A program made the position numbers and the translations under genes. The notes below the pieces were generated by a model. The model worked only from the letters and a program-made list of their open reading frames with translations, was not told the origin of the DNA and did no database searches. From Gnetum montanum (lineage: Eukaryota > Streptophyta > Gnetopsida > Gnetales > Gnetaceae), in contig MNCI01017937.1 in the NCBI GenBank assembly GCA_015680685.1, positions 235,836 to 295,835 of the forward strand: DNA of 60,000 bases. The letters run 5' to 3'. Positions 10,243 through 20,564 of this stretch are shown here, one piece after another. How positions within the stretch are numbered: position 1 is the stretch's first letter; every line of letters starts with the position of its first letter.

Positions 10243-11831
10243 TGAAACACCCCAAAAATTCGAAGGCATGCTTGCTTCACCAGTTCTTTGCAATTCACGC
10301 AGCATTATGGTAGTTCTTCAAAAGATGGATGCTCCGATTTTTAGAATGTCTACTTTAGCAAGTTTTCTAAGTCAAGGAGTCTTGCTACGCTACACTATGA
10401 CATGCAACATAGCAAAATTTAGAAGGCGTTTGCAAAAGCATAGTGCTATGCTATGCTATGCCATGCAGTGTAGCACAGTATAGCAAAAGCTAGATGATCA
10501 GCCCCCTCGCCTGACTTCAAGTCCTTCGGTAATGTCTTCTTTTCCCAAAAAGCGCCAACATCATGTCATGTTTGCTGGTACGCTAAGCTAAGCTACATGG
10601 CGCAGCGAGGCGTAGCAATTCTATGGAAGTTGACAAAAGGTATTTCAAACTGCAGGATAAATAAGTTCATAAACTTCACAATGCAAAAGGAAAAGTTTAC
10701 AGATTGAAAAAATTTTTGCAACTAAGACCAGTCACTATGCTACGCTACGCTACGTAGTGTAGCATAGCATAGAAAACATACAATGAACAGTCTATGTGTT
10801 TCAAAAGCTTTCTACACATGCAGCAAGACGTGTAACAAGACGCTACGCTATGCCAACATGCTATGCTACAAAGCATAGCAAAGTGGCAAGCGGTTACACA
10901 ACATTAATGGACCTCAGCTAATTGCATCGTTGCTCTAACAATGTAATTACGACGTGGCAGGTTCGTAATTACCGTGTGGTAGGCTCACACAACGGTCATG
11001 CAGGCATGTGCAACATAGACAAGTTAGCATAGTCCAAGGCACATGGCATTCAAACTATACCTTTCGTTCTCCCTTGGTCCTATAAATACCCCAATGAGAA
11101 ACACTTAAAATCTCTCTCTGGCTTGCTAGAGTACTAAGACACTTTAACTTTTTTACACTTTTGGCATCCCCCTTTTTCAAATCTTTTCAGTCCCTAGTCT
11201 ATTTTCTTAGCAATCTGGTCAGCTAACAGTTTGGTTGGCTGACGAGTAAAAGGTTGGCATTGGAATCTCAAGCATTGTAAGCCTCCTGTTTTGACATTAT
11301 AAATAGTTAGCATTCTCAATTGGAATTTCGTTCTTTTCTTTGCTACCACCTTGGTAGAACTTTGCATTGTTGACAACTGAGCCCACATTCAAGTGCATAG
11401 CCATCTCATTCTACACGTCTTGGTTACTCTCAGGATCTCTACACTTCCTAGCACTGTGCAATCGATTTTGTCCATCTTGGCAAAGTGAGGTCATAGCTTC
11501 AAAGTGGTGCATTTTTCTATTGCATTTTTACATTATCTCCCATTTACTATTGAATTTTATGCTATTTTCTATTTCCTCTATTGCATTTTATGTTGTTTTC
11601 TGTTTCTTCTACATTTAAGCATTACTTCACACTATCAATTTCATTTTCAAATCACACATCGCAAAATTTTATATAGACATCAACTAAGTCACTGTATAAT
11701 TGACCAAATTGTTTAGGGTGCCCCGTTTCCATTCTATCCAGCACAGCCCTCATGCGGAAACTGGGTTAAGACTGCTAGTGGTCGGTGGCCCCTCGACATT
11801 TTTCCAGCCGCCGACGTTTTTGGTCACTACA
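10243..11831 (+). repeat. 3' LTR of element A
   Basis: This LTR of about 1.59 kb begins TGAAACACC, like the LTRs of C, directly after the polypurine tract, and ends ..CACTACA. TATAAATA at 11081 is the likely core promoter. Its U3 part is crowded with GCTATGCTA/GCTACGCTA words, including a near-perfect inverted repeat at 10735-10772. The 5' LTR is outside the window, so the end call rests on the terminal CA and the abrupt start of another LTR at 11833. If the end is right, the target duplication would be GTGAT (11832-11836). Confidence 0.75.
11081..11088 (+). promoter_or_regulatory. TATA box in the LTR of element A
   Basis: TATAAATA follows a C/T-rich stretch in the middle of the LTR, in the same context as the TATA boxes of both C LTRs. 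Transcription would start about 30 bases downstream. Confidence 0.6.
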
Positions 11832-11832
11832 G

Positions 11833-12720
11833 TGATGAATGTCAAAGAGCCATGTCAATAGGCCTTTGTTGATGTGCCTACATCAATATAGCATTTGCTA
11901 CATTGATAGGGCCCCATTGATGCAGCCATCAGGCAAAAACTATCAGTACAAGCTCACTAGCTGCATTTATTATATAGAATTCTTGTCATAGTAGTAGAGC
12001 TCTTATAGTTTTTTTATTTGAGAGTTGAAATATTTTTCTAAGTGCCCATAGTAGAAGTTAGAAAGTGTATGAATCTTTATTTGAGCACTATTGTACTTGA
12101 ACACACTAGTGTGAATGGTAATAAAGATGAGCTTTTTTATCAAACCTTATAGCACTTTGATTAGATTAATAATTTATTTATGCATTCATTAATTATGACA
12201 TTAATTAAGCTAAATTAGGTTTTCAGTGATTGATCAATTAATTAAGCTAAATAGATTAAGCACATAAGTACAACCGCTTCAAGGGTAAACACATATTTGC
12301 TTGGTAACCCCAGGAGTGTTATTACTTGGTTCACCTAGTAGCATAGTGCTTAGTAATCCTAGTAGTACGTACGTGGGTTCAGGACATGTATGGCAAGTGG
12401 GACCAGATGCTTATGTTAGGACTAGTTAGACATTAGTTAATTAATTAGATCTTAGTAGTATTAAATCATATTATCTTTATATTTTAGTACCAAAAACCCT
12501 AAAAACATAAAACCAAAAAATAATATAACTTTATTACACTTAATCATACCATGTACATCACAAGTGTAATTGGAAAGACAATGAATGACCTTAAGGCAAA
12601 GTTCACTGCCTAGATGACTAATGTATCAGAGAACATAAAGTCCTTGGAATTTAACCAGATCGCACATGAATGCTTTGTGATTCATATGGTTGTGTGTAAG
12701 GGTACCTTCACCACTCATCA
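11833..12720 (+). repeat. Athila-like LTR, + orientation
   Basis: The reverse complement of 47141-48036 (3' LTR of element F) aligns along the whole segment, from TGATGAATGTCAAAG to CACCACTCATCA. Both are close to 890 bases. Shared landmarks are a block of GAGAGTT..ATATTTTTC, AATAAAGATGAG, repeated TTAATTAA words and GATGCTTATGTTAGGA. The right end also matches the LTR ending at 38554. It may be a solo LTR or the 5' LTR of the element whose 3' end lies near 38.5 kb. Element A abuts its first base. Confidence 0.7.
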
Positions 12721-14326
12721 TGGGGGAATCTAAAAAACACTTAGGGATACTCAAAACTGCTAAACTTTGATATGGATTTATAGCCCTTGGTCTTGGCAAC
12801 TCCAAAAGGTAATATTCATGGTTGATTGTGATCAAAACTAGCCTAGATATGGGATTCTTTCTTCTTCCATGCTAGAGCTACTTCCCTAGCATGGAAACAT
12901 GGGGGGAAAGATGCTTTTTGACCTCTAATAGCAAGATGACACTCTTGGAAGCTAAAGATCTATGCTGAAGAAACCTAGGACCTCACAGCCTCAAGATTTT
13001 GCTACTATAACCTTATTTAAACCTTTAAAATTCATTCCCCCTATTCTTAAACATTGGATTAACTTCCCTAATGTGGAAATATGTGAAAGACCTTAAGTGC
13101 CCTTAAATAACCTTCAAACATGCTTGAAATTAACAAGAAACTTGTAGAATCAAAGTCTGCAGCCCTAGGGGCCTAGAGACCTACTCAAAGTACTTCTAAA
13201 CCACTTTGAATTTACAAAACAAGTGTCCCCATATTTTTCCATGGTGAGGATACTATTCTTAGCATGGAAAAACATGGAAAATCCATTTTGACACATCTTG
13301 ACACTCAAAATTACCTCAAACTACCTCAAAACAAAGCTAGAAAATGCATAGCCTTCAAATCTAGGTCTCGACTACCTATTTGAGCATGCTTGACCTAATT
13401 TTGGATTGAATTTTGGTTTTTCACACTATGCCCTCTTTCTTCCATGCTAGAAATCTTGGAAATAAGGGGGAAAGGCTTCAAAACCTACTTTTTGACCTTT
13501 ATAGACCTTCGAAGTACCCAATTTTGATGGATTTGACCCTACACTACCTTGGGAAGGTCCAAAAACCTCAATTTTGAAGCTTTAAGAACCCCAAAACCTA
13601 TTCTTCTTGGTTTCTACACTATGCCCAATGTGGAAGCCTCAAAAGACTTGATTTTTGGGTCCAAACTACCTAGAAACAACATTAATCAATGCTTGAAGTT
13701 ACCTAATAGCCTTATAAGCTTCTTGCTAAGGCCTAATGCTAGCAAAACCTAATCATTTTTTATCTATATTAGTCAAATTTTATCATATGTAGCCTATTTT
13801 ACTTCATTTTTGTCTTATTAAATAATGTTTTCTTTTGTTTTTGGACTTGTGTTGTCTTATTGATCTTGTGGACCTTCTGTGGCTTTTATAAAAGTTTATG
13901 GATTCTTTATTTGCCTTATTATAGCTTTATTTGCCTTTGTTTAGCCTTTAAATGGTATCAAATAGTGGGGTTTGACCTTTCAAAATCATCATTTGACACC
14001 TTATGACCATGGCCTACTAAGGTCTTAAAGTGGCATCATAGTCCACCAAGACTCTAAACTGGCATCATGGCCCGCTAAGGCCTAAAATTGGCAAACTTGT
14101 AACCTTTATTGATCATTTGTAGCCTTATTTCTTATGTTTCCCTTGGTTTTACATTTACTTAACCTTTTTTGGCCCTTATTGCACTTTGTTGAGTTGTCCT
14201 TACCTCATTGATGACCTTGGATGGCCCTAATTGCATTTGACTCACATGTGTTTACATAATTTTATATAATTTTAGCATTATTTATTTACTTTTACCTAGG
14301 TGCCACTTAATATTCTTTTGGTTGAC
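12721..14326. other. Non-coding leader before pol of B
   Basis: There is no gag here and no frame I can support. Words such as CCATGCTAG and TAGCATGGAAA recur, partly as inverted pairs (for example 12867-12896), and the same style reappears after the C insertion at about 35640-35900. TTAAACT-core repeats lie at about 13990-14090. Confidence 0.45.
13990..14090. repeat. TTAAACT-core repeats before pol of B
   Basis: Three degenerate units of the form 'GCC/TCC-GCTAAGRC-YTAAACTGGCA' are spaced about 30-35 bases apart. They are the B counterpart of the arrays that precede pol in A and C. Confidence 0.5.
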
Positions 14327-17300
14327 ATGCAAGATCAAAGTATTAGTACTTGGAAGCAAGTTGATTTGCCTTTGTATCTACATGGACCTCATGATGATGT
14401 TGAATAGTGTATTGACCTTGATTCCCTAGATCTTGAGCCTGAGGGTCTTGAAGACCACATAGCCTCAATAGATTAACCTCTAGAATGGCTTGAAAACCTA
14501 GTTAAAACCCTTGGCTTAGAAGTAGGAGACATAACTAAAGACTCTCTAGTTGAGGTTTCTATCACAACACATAGTGGTGAGGAGAAAACCCTTAACTAAG
14601 TTCCTCACTTGAGACTTAATGTACTCAATACATCACCAGGGTCCTACAAAGTAATATTAAAGTATTTTCCTAGTCATATGAAGATATGCTAGGCCTAAAC
14701 CCATGCATAGTCTAGCACAACATCATACTAGATCCTAGCATTAGACCAGTTAAGCAAACGGTGAGCAAAATTAAACTTGATTTTCCCTTAGCAAATCGTG
14801 AAGAAATAACAAAGCTCTACCAAGCTAGCTTCATTAGGGTTGTCAACTATGCATAATGGGTATCCAAAATAGTGGTAGTCCCTAAGAAAAATGGGAGTAT
14901 TTGTATTTGCATTGATTTTTGAAACCTAAATAAAGTAACTACCAAGGACAACTTTTCTTTGCCTACTCTTGATCAACTTATCAATACTATGGATGGACAT
15001 GCCTTGTTGTCCTTTATGAATGGATTCTTGGGGTATAACCAAATTAGGATCAACCTAGAGCACTAGCTTAGCATGACCTTCATGACTCCATGAGGTTCTT
15101 TTTGTTATACCATAATGCCATTTGGGCTTAAGAATGTCAAATGACATACTAGAGAGCCATGACCTATATATTTACTGATTACATGCTAGGGTTGCTTAAT
15201 GATTACATAGATGACATAGTTGTGCATTTCAAGATAGTCAATGATCATGTTAATGACCTAGATCTTGTGCTTAAATGATATCTCAAATATGAGCTTAGGC
15301 TCAATCCTAAGAAGTGTGTCTTTGGTGTCAAGACCAATAAGATGCTTGGCTTTGTAGTCTCTGAAGTAAGGATACATATTGATCTTAATAAGGTTAAGGC
15401 CATATCCAAATAAGTAGTTCCTACCATCCTTAAAGAGCTTTAGGGATTACAAGAAAAATTATTGTTTATTTTAAGGTTTATTGCTAGGCTTACATATAAG
15501 TTACAGTCCATGCAAGACTTTATTAAGAAAGAAGTTCACTATGAGTGAATGGCACAATGCCAAGAAGCCTTTGAAAACCTTAAGTGAGAGTTAACACAAC
15601 TATTGACACTTTATCCTTTGTAAGAGGGTAAACTATTTTACATTTATCTTGCCATCTCTAATACATCCATTCCCTCTATACTCTATTAGAAATGTGATGA
15701 CAAAATAAAAATTCCTATATACTACCTTAGCCATGTGTTAGTTGTTGATGAGACCCTATACACTAAAGTGAAGAAGTATAGTCTAGCACTACTATTCTAG
15801 TTGAAAAAATGGATATACTACCTCTTTAGAAGCCAGGTCAACATAATTTGCAAAGATAACATACTCAAAGCTATAATGAACAAAATCTACAAAAGTAGCC
15901 ATATAACCCAATGGAAAGCCATAACCATGGAGTTTGACCTCCATTACATCTCTTAATCCTTAATGAAAGGTCAAGCTATAGTCATACAACTTATAGTTTC
16001 ACCTGTTGATGACCAAGTAGCCATAGATCCTGAATTTCCTGGTAAGCATATTAATGTAGTTAGCCAAGTACTTGAGGCTTATGAGGTAGTCATTAACTTT
16101 GATAGAGCTTCAACTACCCATGGAACTAGTGTCGCTACCATCATAATATTCCCATATGATGAGATTCAATCCTTCATCTATCATTTTGGGTTCCCATGTA
16201 CCAATAACATAATGGAGTATGAGGGTTTGATCAAAGAGATGATGATAGCTTGTGATGTAGAAATTATATTCTTTACCATAAAATATGATTCACACTCATG
16301 ATTAATCAAGTAACCAAAGTCTATGCATGCAAAGCTGACCACTTACAACCTTACTGTGACCTAGGCAAGCAATTATTATCATAATTTGTAGACATTGATA
16401 TCCAACACATACCTCAAAATGAAAATTTCATAGCCAATGCAATTACAACATTAGCCTTGAGTGTGACACTAGATGTATTTAGTAAGTTTCCCACCTTAAC
16501 CTTGGACTATGCTACTCCCATCACACAAAACACTGAGGATATCTTTGTGGTTGTTGTTCATACTACTCCTCCCAAGGAGTGGTATGATGATATCAAATTT
16601 TACCATATGCATGGTGAATCCTAATAAGGCTTGACTACTACTTAGAAGGATGTCATATGCAAGTGATCAAAGCAATATGTCATCATAGGGAATAACACAT
16701 TATGGTGATGAGCCTATGATGGCATACTCCTAAAGTGTTTAGGTAAAATTGAAGCTAGAATAGTCCTAGAGGAGGTCCATGAGGGTGCTTGTGGAAGACA
16801 TATAGGACCAATAGCCATGGCCTCTAAGATTAGACAATTAGGCTATTATTGGTTCCATATGGAAAATGACTGTATGAAAAATTTTAAGTGGTGTGACACA
16901 TGCCAACAATATAGTAACCTTATACATGTACCACCAAGTTGCATACCACTCAAATAACATGGTCATTTCAACAATGAGGGTTGGATATCATTGGACCCAT
17001 AATTCCTAAATCTTTCGTAGAGTATAGCTTCATCATCACTAGAATCGAATACTTTACCAAGTGGGTAGAGGCTATTCTCCTAATGAAGACTACATCCAAG
17101 AAAGTCTACAAATTCATCCTAGATAACATTGTAGCCCATTTTGGCATACCCATTATCATAGTTATAGATAACAAACCCTAATTTAGTAGCAAAAAAACCA
17201 AGAATTTCTATCACAACCTAAGCATTAAGCATTCTTTCTCATCCTCCTACTACCCTCAAGCCAATGGACAAGCGGAAGTAAGCAACAAGGCCATCATCAA

Positions 17301-17675
17301 CTTTCTCAAGAAGATGTTGAATAACAAGCACAACTAGCATGAGCGACTTGTCCATGTGCTATGAACATATAGAAAAGCCTATCACATGGCAATTAGAATG
17401 ACCCCTTATAGCTTTATTTAAGGTTTTGAACCTATTTTACCTCTTGAATTGTAGATGCCATTACTTTAAGTTGCCTTGACTAACTTCATCAATAACAAGT
17501 AGAACAAGGAGTTGCAAACTAAAGCATTGGATTCAGTGGAGCAACAGTGTATGTAAGCACTTGCACACATTGAGCACTATCAATAGAGGCAAAAGTGACA
17601 ACATTGCCATGAATTGACCATGTGTAAGATCAAGGAGGAGGACCTAGTCCTCAAAATCATCTATGAGAATGTAGA
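14327..17675 (+). pseudogene. Element B pol, 5' part (RT to integrase)
   Basis: This is the most decayed Tat-type pol of the window, with stops and frameshifts throughout. The RT still has YIDD (DYIDDIVVHF near 15200). RNase H lies at about 15600-15960. The second RNase H keeps INFDRAS, MEYEGL and a mutated tail at about 16090-16480. Integrase at 16760-17675 keeps all three catalytic positions (LDIIGP, VIDN, QAEV). Reading breaks at ..IIYENVD where the 5' LTR of element C begins, and resumes at 35501. The ATG was chosen by alignment with the starts of A and C; an AG after a T-rich tract (ACTTTTACCTAG) precedes it. No gag or primer site is attached, so the element is incomplete or its ends are unrecognised. 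Confidence 0.85.
17671..17675 (+). other. Target-site duplication of C, left
   Basis: GTAGA precedes the 5' LTR of C and is repeated exactly at 35501-35505 after the 3' LTR. The site lies in the integrase gene of B. Confidence 0.95.
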
Positions 17676-17922
17676 TGAAACACCACAAAATTTTGGCCTA
17701 GCACTTTCAAACAAGATTCAAGCTAAGTCATGTAGCCACCCAAGCATGAATACAACATGACCAAACCTGGAGGCCTCGGAAACAGCACCCGATGGTTCAC
17801 GATTCAATAGGCAAGGTCCCCCTGGGATCCATGGGCAGCTACATCAACTTCCAGCATCCAAAATCAAAAGTTTTGAGCTCAAAAATGCTTGGTTTTGGCT
17901 AAGTATAATTTGGCTACATTTT

Positions 17923-19095
17923 CAGATGCTACTAAGCGTAAGGCCCAACGTCACCAACTTTTGGAGCCCCGAAACTGAGTCAAAATAGGAAACAATCAAG
18001 CACAGGGACCCCCCATGACCTTAACCAAGGTCCCTAGTAGCTCCCAGCCTCCAAAAAATTAATATTTGCACCTCAAATATGCCAGTTGGACTTGGTGACG
18101 CTAGGGTTATTTTTCAGACGCTGCTTAGCGTAAGGCTCAACGTCACCAATTTTTGGAGCCCCAAAACTAAGTCAAAATAGGTTGAAATCAAGCACAGGGA
18201 CCCCCCATGACCTTCACCAAGGTCCCCAGTATCTTCCAACATCTAGAAAATGAAGATTTGGGCCTCAAATATGCCACTTTGACTTGGTGATGCTAGGGTT
18301 ATTTTTCAGATGCTCCTCAACGTAAGGCTCAGCATCACCAACTTTTGGAGCCCCGAAACTAAGTTAAAACAGGTTGAAATTAAGGATAGAGACCCCCCAT
18401 GACCTTCACCAAGGTCCCTAGTAGCTACCAACTTCTAGAAAATCAAGATTTTGGCCTCAAATATGCACTTTGACTTGGTGACGCTGGGGTTATTTTTTAG
18501 AAGCTGCTCAGCGTAAGGCTCAGTGTCACCAATCAAAAAAGGGCTAAAAAAACATCCAAATCAGTCCAAATTTGGCACAAAGAACCCTCATGACCCATGG
18601 CATGCAAATACACTCTAAAAAGGTGTCTCACAGGTCAAAAATGGGTTCAAAATGCACTATTTTCAGGTCATTCGCTATTAGTCACGCTAACATGCTTCCA
18701 GCAGCATAAGGATCACTGTAACCAACCAAAATAGGGCTAAAAAGACATTGAAATCAGCCCAAATTTGGCACACAGAACCTTTATGACCCATGGCATGTAG
18801 ATCCACTTTGAAAATGGGTCTCATAGGTCAAAAATGGGTTCAAGATGAACTTTTTTCAGGTCATTCGTTTTTAGTCACGCTGACATGCTTCCAGCAACGT
18901 AAGGATCAACATCATCAACTAAAATAGGGCCAAAGTAGCCTTCGAATGAGATCAAACATGACAATAAGTATCCTCTTGAGCTTAGGCATGTAGATCCACT
19001 CTCAAAATAGGTCTCACAGGTCAAAAATGAGTTCAAAATGCATTATTTTTAGGTCATTCGTTGTTAGTCATGTTGACATGCTTCCAGCAACGTAA
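17923..19095 (+). repeat. 192/193-bp tandem array in the 5' LTR of C
   Basis: The marker TAAGG (or TAA) falls at 17937, 18129, 18321, 18514, 18707, 18900 and 19093, so the period holds at 192-193 over six units. The first three units are of one sequence type (GACCCCCCATGACC, GACTTGGTGACGCTAGGG) and the last three of a second, related type (CCCTCATGACCCATGGCATG, TCATTCGCTATTAGTCACGC). Each unit has a GCGTAAGG-like word after a CAGC/CTGCT step. Confidence 0.9.
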
Positions 19096-19459
19096 ATCCA
19101 ACGTAAACACTTTCATACGCTGGACGCTAGATGTTGGACTTTAGAAGCTGATGCCAAGACCCACACATGTTGGAGGCCTTGGCAGAGCGAAAAAAGCATA
19201 GATCTGTTGATCCAGAGGCCAGACATCTAGATCCATTCTTGTACTTTAACATTCTTTGTACATTTTGCATTTTTCAACGAATCAAGCTCTTACACTATGG
19301 ATTACACACGTCAGCATAAGAGATCTTGGTCGTGCTACATATTGTACATTATAACATTTCATGCATTTGGTCAACACACACACCTATCACCCAATCCAAA
19401 GTTTGCTCACCTCGCAGCCACTGACCTTCTCCCAGATCTGAATCTCATACCTATAATCC

Positions 19460-19466
19460 TATAAAT
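19460..19466 (+). promoter_or_regulatory. TATA box in the 5' LTR of C
   Basis: TATAAAT lies downstream of the tandem array and is repeated at the same place in the 3' LTR (34931-34937). It is the likely start region of the genomic RNA. Confidence 0.6.
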
Positions 19467-20016
19467 CTCCTTTTTTCCACTAGATCAAGGTTGGAAAAAT
19501 CTGAATCTAACACACTTAAGAATTCTAGACATCAATCTCATACACTGGACTTGATATAGACTTGGACGCCATACACCTGCAATCCAAAACCTGCATCTTT
19601 CTAGTATCTGTTCTCATCCATCGAGGCTAAACATTCGCCTTGCGACCACTCCGCAACTGTGTTATGACTAGTGCACATTTTAATTGTTTATCAATACCAA
19701 CAGTTTGCATTATTGCCCAGATTCGTGTAGTTTACATTATTGTTCCTATTCACATTTTTCTTGTTTTCATTATTTATCATTTAAACAGTTTACATTCGTT
19801 TTCATTCATTTACGTTCAGTTTTGCATTTGTTTATGTATAACCCAACGCATCGCAATTGCGTACATTTGGGAAAGTCCTTGTTTGATCCGCGTGCAGACC
19901 ATTCAAGGCACTCTACCTCTGTAGATCATTTGAATGGTCTTACGGTTTCATCCATAGATCTCTCGATGTCTGTTCGTTCCAGCCTCTCACTGACGATTTC
20001 AGACAGTACAGTAAAA

Positions 20017-20035
20017 TGGTGCTAGAAGGAGGGCC
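20017..20035 (+). promoter_or_regulatory. Primer binding site of C, complementary to tRNA-Asn
   Basis: TGGTGCTAGAAGGAGGGCC lies six bases after the 5' LTR. From general knowledge of plant tRNA-Asn (3' end ..CCCTCCTTCTAGCGCCA), its complement is TGGCGCTAGAAGGAGGG, so the match is complete over 17 bases except one C-to-T change at a CpG. The tRNA identity is recalled, not searched. Confidence 0.75.
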
Positions 20036-20130
20036 ATTTCTTTGTTAGATCTACCCCTTAGCATCCCAGATCCAGCATTCACATGTTGCTATTAGTGCTA
20101 GCATTCCTGCTTTGCCTTGTTCCTAGCATT

Positions 20131-20530
20131 CAACACTTAGCCATATTTTCGTTGTTCAACACTTAGCCATATTTTCGTTGTTCAACACTTAACCATATTT
20201 TCACTAGAATTTGCTCATGCTGTAGTTTACGCTGCAGTTTGCTCATGCTCTAGTTTGCTCATGCTGCAGTTTTCTCATGCTGCATTTACGCTGCAATTTG
20301 CTCATGCTATTCAACACTTAGCCATATTTTCACTATTCAACACTTAGCCATATTTTCACTGTTCAACACTTAACCATATTTTCGCTACAATTTGCTCATG
20401 CTGTAGTTTACACTATAGTTTGTTCACACTGTAGTTTGCTCAAGCTGTAGTTTGCTCACGTCGTAGTTTACGCTGCAGTTTACATTGCATTTTTCTCACA
20501 CTGTTCAACACTCAGCCACATTTTCTCTCT
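20131..20530 (+). repeat. Tandem repeats in the leader of C
   Basis: A 26-base unit starting CAACACTTAGCCATATTTTC begins at 20131, 20157 and 20183. It is followed by 15-20-base units of the GCTCATGCTGCAGTTT type. The whole composite then repeats from about 20312, a higher-order period near 181 bases. The block separates the primer site from the gag start. Confidence 0.8.
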
Positions 20531-20564
20531 TTGACACTTAGCCATTTATTTTCTTTCTATTACG

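Larger units (their letters stand above)
17676..20010 (+). repeat. 5' LTR of element C
   Basis: It begins TGAAACACC and ends ..CAGTACA. Its U3 part holds a tandem array with a period of 192-193 bases (17923-19095, six units) and a TATA box (TATAAAT, 19460-19466). It matches 32940-35500 over its whole length with scattered, mostly transition differences. It is 226 bases shorter than the 3' copy, largely because it has one array unit fewer. Confidence 0.95.

Noticed and set aside
9983-10483. Open + frame of 166 codons
   Set aside because: It crosses the polypurine tract and the LTR start of element A, has no motif and no counterpart in C. It is a chance opening.
12721-12745. Primer binding site after the LTR at 11833-12720 (TGGGGGAATC)
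   Set aside because: It starts with TGG, but I could not match it to the 3' end of any plant tRNA I know, and the related LTR at 38554 is not followed by it.
17923-19095. CRISPR-like or centromeric satellite array
   Set aside because: There is no spacer-repeat structure. The array lies inside both LTRs of one retrotransposon and has only six or seven units.
19640-20025. Two overlapping hydrophobic + frames at the LTR end, with a similar one at 35156-35404
   Set aside because: They lie in the R/U5 part of the C LTRs, are T-rich and read across the LTR boundary. The similarity simply reflects LTR duplication.
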